Shown here piece by piece: positions 13,364 to 20,632 of a stretch of 20,632 nucleotides of DNA. Source of the stretch: Bordetella parapertussis. GTDB lineage: Bacteria; Pseudomonadota; Gammaproteobacteria; Burkholderiales; Burkholderiaceae_C. The notes beneath the pieces are model-generated. The model made no database searches. It was given only the letters and a program-made list of their open reading frames with translations, and was not told the DNA's origin. The stretch's first letter is position 1, and the number at the start of each line of letters is the position of its first letter. The translations under genes and the position numbers were made by a program. The DNA lies in assembly GCA_945878355.1 (NCBI GenBank), contig CAMCTC010000083.1:1-20632 (forward strand), in the 5' to 3' direction.

Positions 13364-14800
13364 TCAGCCAGTGTCTGTCGACTCAGCGCACGAGGTGGCC
13401 TGCGACTCGAAAGCATGGGCTCGAAGGTGGGCCGATCGCATCGTGTTCAAGGCCGATTCGTTGCCAGCCAGTTCCCCCCACAGCTGCGCATCCTGGCAGA
13501 AGGCGCGCAACGGGTCCGGCGCGGTGAACAGCGCATGCACCCTGTCGGCATCCATGGCGCTGTCCTCGTACACCCAGGGCAATTCGCCGCGGTGCCAACG
13601 CCCCAGGAACAGGAACAACAGCGCCGGCAGCATCGCGGTGCTGTCGAATGCACGCCCAACATCGACGCAGTCCTGGATCGTCGGGGTGATGAAGCCCGGC
13701 ATCTTGGCGTAGCTGTCCATCGCCACGCGCTGATTTGTATCGGGAAGGTCGATGTTGCTGAACCTGTCCAGCACCACGTCACGGTATGCGACCAGGTCGA
13801 TGGGCGACGGCCGGGCCGGGCGATCGAGGCAAGGAATCGCATCCAGCGTGACATAGTCGAACGCCAGCTGCCGGATCGCCGGCACCGCGACTGATTCATG
13901 GATGTAGTGGCAGCCGCGCAAGGTGCCCGCCCAGGCCAGACAGCTGTGTGTGGCATTGAGCAGCCGAATTTTGGCCTCTTCATGGTCGTGCACGGAGGAC
14001 ACGAACTCCACGCCCACCGCCTCCCAGGGCGGCCGCCCGGCGATGAAGTCGTCTTCGATCACCCATTGCGTGAAGTTTTCGCTCATCAAGGCGGCCTCGT
14101 CGTGCCAACCCGTGACGCGATGGACCCGATCGGCCACCGCCGCCAGCGGCCGTGGCGTGATGCGGTCAACCATCGAACTCGGGCAACGGGTGTTGTGCTC
14201 GACCCAGGCGCGCAGTTCGGTCAACCCGCGACGCGCGAGGAAGTCCAGCAAACCAGCGCGAAAGCGCACGCCGTTGCTGCGCAAGTTGTCGCAGGACAGC
14301 AAGGTGACGGGGCCGCCGCCACACTGCAGGCGTTCGCCCAGGATGAGCGCCAGCGCGCCATAGATCGTGCTGTGCGATCCGGTGTCGAGATCCGCCCGCA
14401 GGTCCCGCTGCTTCGCATCAAGGCCGCCGTGGGCGTCAAGGTGGTAACCGGCCTCGGTGACCGTGAAGGAGATGATGCGCGTGCGGCTGTCCGCCCCCAC
14501 ATGCACGATGCGCTTCAAGCTTGCATCGAACGGTACCACCTCGCGAATCGAGCGCACACGCCGGTATTGGCGCTGCCCCTGCGGCGACACGGTTTCAAGC
14601 GTGTACTGGCCACCTTGCCGGGCCAGTGCCGCCATCACGTCCGGCATGTCGTTCCGAAGGTTGCCGCCCACCAGGTCCCAGTACGGACCAGCCTGCTCGC
14701 GCAAGCTGTCCAGATACACCGCCTGGTGCGCGCGATGAAACGAACCCAGGCCCAAGTGCAGGATGACGGCTCGATCCAAGGGCTCTTCAGAGGTGTTCAT
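13364..14800 (-). CDS. dalD: DalD-like D-arabinitol 4-dehydrogenase / mannitol dehydrogenase family
   Basis: The 478-residue protein belongs to the long-chain mannitol dehydrogenase family (NAD(P)-dependent, zinc-independent). The N-terminal Rossmann region has HLGLGSFHRAHQAVYLD (15-31). Next come GGNLRND (45-51) and QGGQYTLETVSPQGQR (62-77). The catalytic segment AKIRLLNATHSCLAWAG carries K277, N282 and H285. Segment wording (GNxRND, LETVSPxG, CPxxMVDRITPRP, YRDVVLxRFSN) resembles Klebsiella DalD, which oxidises D-arabinitol to D-xylulose and also acts on mannitol. It lies 52 bases after the ABC ATPase gene. With a fructokinase-like PfkB nearby and no xylulokinase in view, mannitol to fructose is equally plausible. 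ATG 14800 has no clear ribosome site. Confidence 0.85.
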   Translation of the reverse strand: MNTSEEPLDRAVILHLGLGSFHRAHQAVYLDSLREQAGPYWDLVGGNLRNDMPDVMAALARQGGQYTLETVSPQGQRQYRRVRSIREVVPFDASLKRIVHVGADSRTRIISFTVTEAGYHLDAHGGLDAKQRDLRADLDTGSHSTIYGALALILGERLQCGGGPVTLLSCDNLRSNGVRFRAGLLDFLARRGLTELRAWVEHNTRCPSSMVDRITPRPLAAVADRVHRVTGWHDEAALMSENFTQWVIEDDFIAGRPPWEAVGVEFVSSVHDHEEAKIRLLNATHSCLAWAGTLRGCHYIHESVAVPAIRQLAFDYVTLDAIPCLDRPARPSPIDLVAYRDVVLDRFSNIDLPDTNQRVAMDSYAKMPGFITPTIQDCVDVGRAFDSTAMLPALLFLFLGRWHRGELPWVYEDSAMDADRVHALFTAPDPLRAFCQDAQLWGELAGNESALNTMRSAHLRAHAFESQATSCAESTDTG

Positions 14801-14852
14801 GCGCGGGTTTATGCAGGGGGCTGAAAGTGCAATGCCAGGGCTGACATGCCTT

Positions 14853-15911
14853 TCAAGAGGCAGGATGCTGCCTTTGACCACCTTCGGCATCGAACAACAC
14901 GGCGTCGGCCGCATCGAAGCCCAAGGCGATGGCGTCGCCAGGTGCCACCTCAGTGTCGCCTGGCATGCGCGCCACCAAGAGTTCGCTGCCGATGCGGCAA
15001 GTCACGAGGGTGTCGGCACCCAGCGGCTCCACCACTTCCACCGCCGCGGCCAGCCCGACGGCCTGCACGCGCAGGTGCTCGGGGCGGATGCCTAGCACCA
15101 GGGGAGTGTCTGGCAAACCCGCGGACCGGACCGGCGTCAACGCACCCGACTCCAGCGTGACGAACTGCGGGCCGGCACTCACACGCAGGAAGTTCATGGT
15201 GGGTGAGCCGATGAAACTGGCCACGAAGCGTGTCTGCGGGTTGCGGTACAACTCCTTGGGTGTGCCCACCTGTTCGATGTGGCCACTGTTCAGCACGACG
15301 ATGCGGTCGGCCATGGTCATGGCCTCGACCTGATCGTGGGTGACATACACCATCGTGGCGCGAAGGTGCTGGTGCAGCCGCTTGATCTCGATGCGCATGT
15401 CCGCACGCAGCTTGGCATCGAGGTTGGACAGCGGCTCGTCGAACAAGAACACCTGCGGCGCGCGCACGATGGCGCGGCCCATGGCCACACGCTGGCGCTG
15501 CCCGCCCGACAGCTCGCGCGGGCGGCGGCTCAGCAGGTGTCCGATCTGCAGCGTGGCCGCTGCCGCGCGTACCCGCTGGGCGATCTCGGCCTTGGGCACG
15601 TCGCGCATCTTCAGGCCGAAGCCCATGTTCCCCTCGACCGACATGTGTGGGTACAGGGCATATTCCTGGAACACCATGGCGATGTCGCGGTCGCGTGCCG
15701 GCAAGGTGTTCACCAGGCGCTCGCCGATCGCGATGTCGCCGGACTGGAAGGATTCGAGCCCGGCAATCATGCGCAGCAAGGTGGACTTGCCGCAGCCCGA
15801 CGGCCCGACGAAGACGATGAACTCACCGCGCTCGATGGCCAGTGACAGCCCGTGGATCACCTCGACATCGCCGTAGCGCTTGACCACGTTTCGAATGGAA
15901 ACCGCTGACAT
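14853..15911 (-). CDS. Sugar/polyol ABC transporter ATP-binding protein (MalK/SmoK type)
   Basis: The 352-residue protein has all ABC motifs: Walker [10 protein letters not shown] (36-44), Q-loop [13 protein letters not shown] (Q82), signature LSGGQRQRV (134-142), Walker B VFLFDEP (154-160) and switch H192 in [11 protein letters not shown]. The C-terminal third, with [11 protein letters not shown], is the TOBE/MalK regulatory domain. It powers import through the two permeases encoded just upstream. It starts six bases after the permease stop. Proteins of this group include SmoK/MtlK for sorbitol and mannitol and UgpC/MsmK for other substrates; the adjacent polyol dehydrogenase favours a polyol. 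Confidence 0.92.
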   Translation of the reverse strand: MSAVSIRNVVKRYGDVEVIHGLSLAIERGEFIVFVGPSGCGKSTLLRMIAGLESFQSGDIAIGERLVNTLPARDRDIAMVFQEYALYPHMSVEGNMGFGLKMRDVPKAEIAQRVRAAAATLQIGHLLSRRPRELSGGQRQRVAMGRAIVRAPQVFLFDEPLSNLDAKLRADMRIEIKRLHQHLRATMVYVTHDQVEAMTMADRIVVLNSGHIEQVGTPKELYRNPQTRFVASFIGSPTMNFLRVSAGPQFVTLESGALTPVRSAGLPDTPLVLGIRPEHLRVQAVGLAAAVEVVEPLGADTLVTCRIGSELLVARMPGDTEVAPGDAIALGFDAADAVLFDAEGGQRQHPAS

Positions 15912-15917
15912 GTACCG

Positions 15918-16751
15918 CTAGCCTTTCACGGCACCGGCCGCCAGGCCGGCCACCAGGCGGCGCTGGATCAACAGGGCCAGCACCAAAGGGGGCAAGGCAA
16001 TCACGGTGGCCGCAGCCATCAGGCCGCCCCAGTTCGTCACGCCTTCGCCGATGAAGTTGAACGAGGCCACGATGGCGGTCTTGGTCTCCAGGCCCGACAG
16101 CGCCAGTGCGAAGAGGAAGTAGTTCCAGGAGAAGACGAAGCACAGGATGGCTGCGACGATGATGCCGGGCATCACCACGGGAATGGCCACGCGCAGCAGG
16201 ATGGAAGCCGGCCGGCAGCCGTCGATCTGCGCCGATTCCACTAGTTCGCGCGGCATGCCGTCGAAGTGCGGCAGCGGTGTCCACAAGGCGACCGGCACGG
16301 TGATGACGGCATGCGTCACGACGAGCAGGAAGTGCGTACCGATCAAGCCCATCTGCGTGAAGAGCACGAACCACGGCAGCAGGAACAGCGTGCCCGGCGC
16401 CATACGGGCGAACAGGGTGATGGTGGCCGGCCAGGTCATGCGGTGCCAGGAAATGGCGAACGCAGCGGGAATGGCCAGCGCCAGGCCAAGCGCCGTGGAA
16501 CCCACCGAAACCACGATGCTGTTCCAGGTGTACAGCAGAAAGTCAGATTGCTGGAACAGCCCGCGGTAGTTGGCCAGTGTCGGTTCAAACCAAAGGGTGG
16601 GCGGCAGGCGCGTGATGTCGGCGGGGCCCTTGAAGGACGAGAGACCCATCCAGAAGATCGGCGCCACAACCACGATGATGAGCACCGCAACCTGAAGGAT
16701 CTGCAGCGCGCCCAGCCAGCGGGGCGACGTCATAGGCGTACGCAGGCTCAT
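15918..16751 (-). CDS. Polyol/sugar ABC transporter permease (MalG/SmoG type)
   Basis: The 277-residue protein is a binding-protein-dependent inner-membrane permease with about six hydrophobic segments, the first at residues 13-35. The EAA loop that docks on the ATPase reads ELVESAQIDGCRPASILLRV followed by AIPVVMPG (169-196). ATG 16751 gives a standard length; GTG at 16763, overlapping the stop of the preceding permease as GTGA, is an equally possible coupled start. It pairs with the MalF-type permease to form the channel. Confidence 0.9.
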   Translation of the reverse strand: MSLRTPMTSPRWLGALQILQVAVLIIVVVAPIFWMGLSSFKGPADITRLPPTLWFEPTLANYRGLFQQSDFLLYTWNSIVVSVGSTALGLALAIPAAFAISWHRMTWPATITLFARMAPGTLFLLPWFVLFTQMGLIGTHFLLVVTHAVITVPVALWTPLPHFDGMPRELVESAQIDGCRPASILLRVAIPVVMPGIIVAAILCFVFSWNYFLFALALSGLETKTAIVASFNFIGEGVTNWGGLMAAATVIALPPLVLALLIQRRLVAGLAAGAVKG

Positions 16752-16759
16752 GGTCGCGT

Positions 16760-17662
16760 TCACCAGGCCACGTGCTTGCGAAGCTTCGCAAACACCAGCA
16801 CGGTGCCGAAGACCACGCTGGCCAGCGTCACCATGGCGGCCGAGGCGTAGCCGAAGCGCGTGAACTCGAACGCCTGCTGGTAAGCGTAGATGTTCAATGT
16901 GGTCGACGCATTGCCCGGCCCGCCGCGGGTGGTGATGTAGATGATGTCGAAGAAGCGAAGCAGATCCACTGACCGCAGGATGGCCGCTGTGAGCAATGTC
17001 GGCGCCAACAAGGGCAAGGTGATGTAGACGAAGCGTCGCCAGCCCACGGCGCCATCCACCTCGGCCGCCTCGAACACCTTGGCAGGCAGCGACAGAAGCC
17101 CGCCCAGCACGATGAGCGCCACGAACGGCGCTGCCTGCCAGGTGTCCAGCAGCGCCACGGTCACCAGCACCCAAGTGGGGTGCGCCAGCCACAGGCTAGG
17201 CGGGATGCCCATCTGCGCCAGCACCCAGTTGGCCACGCCCAAGGCCGGATCAAGAATCACTACAGCGACCATGCCCACCACCACCGGTGGCAGCAGGAAG
17301 GGTGTGATGGCAATGGTGCGCACCAGGTTCTTGAAGCGCTCGACGCGGTTCAGCACCAGCGCCAGCCAGGTGCCCACGACGAGTTGCATGACGATGGCCA
17401 CGCCGTACAGCACGAAGGTGAGCTTGAAGGCATTGCGGAACTCCGATTCCGCGAACAGCGCGCGAAAGTTGTCCAGGCCCGCAAAGCGGCCCGTCGTGCC
17501 GAGCGACACATCCTGAAGCGACAGCCAGATGGCGTATAGGAACGGGAAGATGATGAGCGCGGCCACGAAGAGCACGGCCGGCCAGATCATCCAGCGCATG
17601 GACAGCGCGGCTTGGCCCCCGGCGCTGGCCTTGCCTGAGGGTGTGGTCGCGTCGATGCTCAT
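16760..17662 (-). CDS. Polyol/sugar ABC transporter permease (MalF/SmoF type)
   Basis: The 300-residue protein begins MSIDATTPSGKAS and has its first membrane segment at about 25-47 (MIWPAVLFVAALIIFPFLYA). The family motif WLSLQDVSL follows, then DNFRALF. The EAA loop is VFEAAEVDGAVGWRRFVYIT and LPLLAPT (196-222), and RGGPGNASTTLNIYAYQQAF is the typical final extracytoplasmic segment. It starts 35 bases after the binding-protein stop and its own stop overlaps the next permease. It is the second half of the channel. Confidence 0.9.
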   Translation of the reverse strand: MSIDATTPSGKASAGGQAALSMRWMIWPAVLFVAALIIFPFLYAIWLSLQDVSLGTTGRFAGLDNFRALFAESEFRNAFKLTFVLYGVAIVMQLVVGTWLALVLNRVERFKNLVRTIAITPFLLPPVVVGMVAVVILDPALGVANWVLAQMGIPPSLWLAHPTWVLVTVALLDTWQAAPFVALIVLGGLLSLPAKVFEAAEVDGAVGWRRFVYITLPLLAPTLLTAAILRSVDLLRFFDIIYITTRGGPGNASTTLNIYAYQQAFEFTRFGYASAAMVTLASVVFGTVLVFAKLRKHVAW

Positions 17663-17697
17663 ATGGCCAGAGCCGCTGCCCACATGCCTGCCTGCCT

Positions 17698-19014
17698 CTA
17701 TTGCAGCTTGGCGACGTCGGCGTTGGCTTCGCAAGCCGCCTCGCGCGGCGTCTTCTGCCCCAGCACGATTTCCTGCACGGCACGGCCCATGCGTTCACGC
17801 GCTTCGGCAATGCGCTCGGTGGGCGGCTGATAGACCTCGGTTCCCGTACGGCTGATCTCGTTCACAGCATTGGCCCAGTCGCCGCGAATCGGTATTTCGG
17901 CCGACCACTTCTTCATCTCCGGCCCGGCGAACACCGAGGAGCGCGGCGGCGCCACGCCAGTGGCCACCAGCTTGGTCTGCACTTCTTTCGAAGTCGCCCA
18001 TTGGATGAAGTACCAGCCGGCGTCCTTCTTCTCCGACGCAGCCGACAAGGCAATACCCCAGCCGAAATTGACCGGCACCGAGACCCCCGCGGCCTTGCCT
18101 TTGGGCAGTACCTTCACGCCCAGGTCCTTGTCGCGCCCGGGGAACTTCATGATGTTCGGAAACTCGTTCGACGATTCATGCGTCATGGCAATGCGACCTT
18201 GGCCGAGCAGTTCCACTACCTGGGGGAATGAATGATTGGTGGCACCCAGTGGCCCGTAATCCTTCAGCAGGTTGGCATACATCTCCATGCCTGCGATGAC
18301 CTTGTCGGTGCACAGATTGGGCTTGCCATCGGCCGTCTTCCACTCGCCGCCCAGGTTGCGCACAAATGCACCCATTGCGTATGGAATGGTGATCCGCAGG
18401 CCTCGCGCCGCCCAAACGCCCTGGTTGGCGTCGCAGGCCTTCAAAGCCTTGGCTGCTGCAGGAATATCTTCCAGGAACTGCGGCTCGGGAATGTTGCACT
18501 TGGCGAAGATGTCTTTTCGCCAATAGAACAGCGGGCCTTCGGTGTTGATGGGCAGCCCGATCAACTTACCATCCACGCTATGGCCAGTGATCAAGCCCTT
18601 GCCGAAATCTGGCAGGTCGAAGTCGGGTGCCGTCTTCGACGGGTTGCTCACCAGGGTGCCGAGGTTCTCGTACCAGCCTGCGCGGTCAAAGAGCCGACCT
18701 TCGCGCATGGTCAAAGTCATGAACACGTCAACGTCTTTCGAACGCGCCTGCAGCAGGGTCTGCTGGCGAGTGCGGAAGGGCTCTTCAGCCAGGATCTCCA
18801 GCCGCACGTTCACACCGGTCTTGGCGGTGAAATCCTTGGTCAACTCACGCATGGCCTGGGACCAGGGGTGGTTGTTCAGCAGCACATTGATGGTCTGCCC
18901 GTTGGCGCGCTTCCAGTCGAAGCTCTGGGCCTGGGCAATCGGCAGCAGCGCCACGCCCAGCAGAGCCACTGTGGTCCATCGCGCGGCGAAGGTCCGCTTC
19001 AAATCTCTTGCCAT
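17698..19014 (-). CDS. Polyol/sugar ABC transporter substrate-binding protein
   Basis: The 438-residue protein starts MARDLKRTFAARWTTVALLG and has a clear Sec signal peptide with a predicted cut after PIAQA (residues 25-29). The mature part follows the SBP_bac_1 pattern (INVLLNNHPWSQAMRELTKD; DVDVFMTLTMREGRLFDRAG; LIGLPINTEGPLFYWRKDIF). It captures substrate in the periplasm and delivers it to the permeases encoded next. ATG 19014 is preceded by AGGAG (19022-19026) at seven bases, the best ribosome site of the module. It is the first gene of the module, so the main promoter should be upstream of 19030. The polyol assignment comes from context; the protein alone says only carbohydrate. Confidence 0.9.
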   Translation of the reverse strand: MARDLKRTFAARWTTVALLGVALLPIAQAQSFDWKRANGQTINVLLNNHPWSQAMRELTKDFTAKTGVNVRLEILAEEPFRTRQQTLLQARSKDVDVFMTLTMREGRLFDRAGWYENLGTLVSNPSKTAPDFDLPDFGKGLITGHSVDGKLIGLPINTEGPLFYWRKDIFAKCNIPEPQFLEDIPAAAKALKACDANQGVWAARGLRITIPYAMGAFVRNLGGEWKTADGKPNLCTDKVIAGMEMYANLLKDYGPLGATNHSFPQVVELLGQGRIAMTHESSNEFPNIMKFPGRDKDLGVKVLPKGKAAGVSVPVNFGWGIALSAASEKKDAGWYFIQWATSKEVQTKLVATGVAPPRSSVFAGPEMKKWSAEIPIRGDWANAVNEISRTGTEVYQPPTERIAEARERMGRAVQEIVLGQKTPREAACEANADVAKLQ

Positions 19015-19064
19015 AGTGATACTCCTGTCGCGACGTGTTGCATGGTCAAAGCTCAAGTGACAGT

Positions 19065-19091
19065 CTAGGGTCGACGGGGGTCTCGCCCTAG
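19065..19091 (-). promoter_or_regulatory. Inverted repeat upstream of the transport operon
   Basis: CTAGGG (19065-19070) and CCCTAG (19086-19091) form a 6-bp dyad with a 15-base spacer, 51-77 bases before the binding-protein ATG. No good -35/-10 pair was seen between it and the gene, in keeping with activator-dependent transcription. The AraC protein encoded in the module is a candidate, although AraC sites are more often direct repeats. Confidence 0.35.
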
Positions 19092-19284
19092 TACGCGCCG
19101 ACCATTACTCTGTACTTTCGTGCGCGGTCTGGTTCGGTCTTTCCCTGCCCTCCAGGGCAGACGGACCAGCTCGGCATCGTCGACGCGGACGATGGCCTCG
19201 CGCACATTCAGATGAGCACCGGCGAAGACATTGGCGATTCCGTTGATAGCCTAGGAGCAGACCCCGTGCGCACTCAGTCGGTGA
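19092..19284. other. Gap between the operon and IS91 copy B
   Basis: The minus strand reads GIANVFAGAHLNVREAIVRV and DDAELVRLPWRAG, coding in character but unrecognised. A stop for the transposase-like frame lies near 19251. No further structure was seen. Confidence 0.35.
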
Positions 19285-20100
19285 CGCAGCTCGAGCAGCT
19301 TGGCCCAGCTCAGCCGCACGGGCGGTGGTGCGTACAGCCCGCCTCGCACTCGCCTCGCACTCGGCGGGTGGCGCGGCCTGGGCGGGCGCCTCAGCCTCTT
19401 GCGGCACCTCTTGCAACACCACCAGCGCGCGCAACTTGGCATTCGGTGCCAGAACATCATGGAACCGAATGAGGTGCAACCTGGCCTGGGCACCAGCGCA
19501 GCCAGCCGCTGCATGAACTCCAGCGGCGACATCACCAGGTGCGTCGTGCCGTCGGGCCAGGGCGTCTTCAGCTTGAGTACCACTTGGCCCGCGGCGTTGG
19601 TTTGTACGCGCTCGTTGGCAAGCGCCAGGCGGGTGATGTACCGGCAGAGTTGCTCCAGCGCCTGCCGATCGTCGGCCGCGCAGCGCACGGCTGCGTGCAG
19701 GCTGAACCTGTCGATGTCAGCGCAGAGCATCTGCTTGAAGCCCTTCTCCCTGGGCATGGCGCCCTGAACCGTCAGCACCTTCTGGCCAACACGCAGACCG
19801 AATGCGATGCGGTAAGTGCACGCCGCGGCCTGCAGCGGCCTGAGCGTGCGGGCCTCTTCCGAATAACCGTCGTTATCGGCCATGTCGCTGTCAGCCTCGT
19901 CGGCCCCTTCGACATTTCGCCCGGCCTGACCGAGCAGGTGGCGCGTGATGACGCGGTGCACCACCTGCAGCACGGGCGTCACCAGCTTTGGCTGTGCTGC
20001 GAGCAATAGACGCAGTGGGATGGGTAGCCGCCTGTGCCTCGGCGATGAAGGTCGCGACGTGCTGCTGCACTAGGCGGTACAGCGTGGTCTGTTCCGGGCG
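19285..20100 (-). mobile_element. IS91-family transposase remnant, copy B
   Basis: In transposase order on the minus strand: EQTTLYRLVQQHVATFIAEA (N-terminus, about 20040-20100), then, after an internal deletion, LLAAQPKLVTPVLQVVHRVI and TRHLLGQAG. A second deletion leads to MADNDGYSEEARTLRPLQAA, YRIAFGLRVGQKVLTVQGAM, then RFSLHAAVRCAADDRQALEQ to MSPLEFMQRLAALVPRP. After a one-base deletion comes LIRFHDVLAPNAKLRALVV, and finally PPVRLSWAKLLEL. Expected but missing are the cysteine-rich zinc ribbon after the N-terminus and the GSAANLNIHLHC catalytic region. The element cannot transpose by itself. Confidence 0.85.
19471..19734. repeat. Direct repeat, copy B (partner 10209-10473)
   Basis: This is the second copy of the IS91 segment, 264 bases. 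It lacks one base present in copy A (CCTGG versus CCTCGG near 19481), and this deletion causes the frameshift in the copy B transposase. Confidence 0.9.
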
Positions 20101-20632
20101 GTGGCGCCGTAGTGAACAGGCGCGCCATCGGGCGCCCGCTGGGCCGGCCGATGGCTTGCACGATGCGCTCCCGAGATGGTGAGCCCGTACGGTCTCAAGC
20201 CGCGCACGGCCTCGCAATCGCCCTGTCGGGCGCCCACCTGCGGGTGCCTGCTTGCGGGTGCCTAAACTCGGGTGGCCAGCTCCTAGTCGCCGACGGCGCG
20301 CGCATGGTCAGGAAAGATGTCCGGAAGCTGCCCGTGGCCAGCGCCGGCTATCGATACCGGCTCTTCCCGGGTGTTTGCCCGGACCAACGAATCGAAAGCC
20401 AGTTTCCTGGCTTGACCTCGTACTCACTGCCGCCACCCGGGTTGACGGCAGTTGAGCACGGCTTCGCGCCCGGGTTGCCTCAGCTGGGAATGTTGCCCGG
20501 TGGGGGCTTGCCCTCGGTTCCAGACGACAGGCGCAAGGCGATCGAACAGGGCCCGTTGCAGTTTGCGAACTGGGTCAGACACACAATGGATCCTCGTCGC
20601 GAGCCAGGCCGTTAAGGTCGGCTACTCTGCCG
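20101..20632. other. Terminal stretch with no recognised gene
   Basis: A plus-strand frame stays open over much of this region but has low-complexity Pro/Gly/Arg content and no family I recognise. Two direct copies of TGCGGGTGCCT (20239-20249 and 20253-20263) and several CCCGGGT boxes are the only visible structure. It may hold the 5' flank of the IS91 element. Confidence 0.4.

Noticed and set aside
12268..13527. 419-codon plus-strand open frame
   Set aside because: It is antisense to the AraC-family regulator, whose conserved domains are on the minus strand.
13898..14824. 308-codon plus-strand open frame
   Set aside because: Shadow of the polyol dehydrogenase; no recognisable domain and His/Gln-rich antisense composition.
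16266..16850. 194-codon plus-strand open frame with Arg/His repeats
   Set aside because: Antisense to the two permease genes; composition is that of reversed membrane-protein codons.
20239..20263. Two 11-bp copies of TGCGGGTGCCT as possible iterons or an origin
   Set aside because: Only two copies, no DnaA boxes, no AT-rich stretch and no Rep gene nearby.

Overview
The window is GC-rich with dense Gram-negative coding. PEP-CTERM, Bug-family and IS91-type remnants, together with the style of the proteins, suggest a betaproteobacterium, probably Burkholderiales. This assignment is inferred from protein families only; no rRNA or tRNA gene was found.

Layout. (1) 1-497, minus: 5' part of a CinA/MoaB-type molybdopterin-binding-domain gene that runs off the window. 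(2) 500-1930: mostly non-genic. It holds a strong intrinsic terminator, what looks like the 5' end of a group II (IIC-like) intron directly behind it, two palindromes in front of a 22-codon truncated ORF, and a frameshifted TPR-type gene. (3) 1934-10021: an accessory stretch rich in toxin-antitoxin (TA) and defence-related genes and their remains. It contains an intact hipBA pair, an intact AbrB/PIN (vapBC-type) pair, a Fic-domain gene broken by an in-frame TAG, and a HigBA/Gp49-type pair with an intact antitoxin and a damaged toxin. Fragments of a PIN toxin, a short-chain dehydrogenase, a PEP-CTERM protein, an RloB-like protein and a DoxX protein lie between them. One intact mandelate racemase-family (enolase superfamily) gene sits among them. 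(4) 10209-20100: a polyol catabolic and uptake module on the minus strand. In transcription order it encodes an ABC substrate-binding protein, two permeases, an ATPase, a DalD-like polyol dehydrogenase and an AraC-type regulator, then a decayed Bug protein and a PfkB sugar kinase. Two decayed copies of the same IS91-family transposase, in the same orientation, flank it.

How the genes may work together. The ABC system should import a hexitol or pentitol, the dehydrogenase would oxidise it to a ketose (fructose from mannitol, or xylulose from arabinitol), the PfkB enzyme would phosphorylate a fructose-type product, and the AraC protein is the likely regulator. The 1-10 kb half looks like an island where addiction and defence modules arrived repeatedly and are in different stages of decay.

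I found no clearly new multi-gene system. The most informative signals are the single-lesion Fic gene, the antitoxin left with a dead toxin but a sound promoter/operator, the apparently leaderless hipBA promoter with nested dyads, the RloB remnant, and the IS91 direct repeats around the polyol module.
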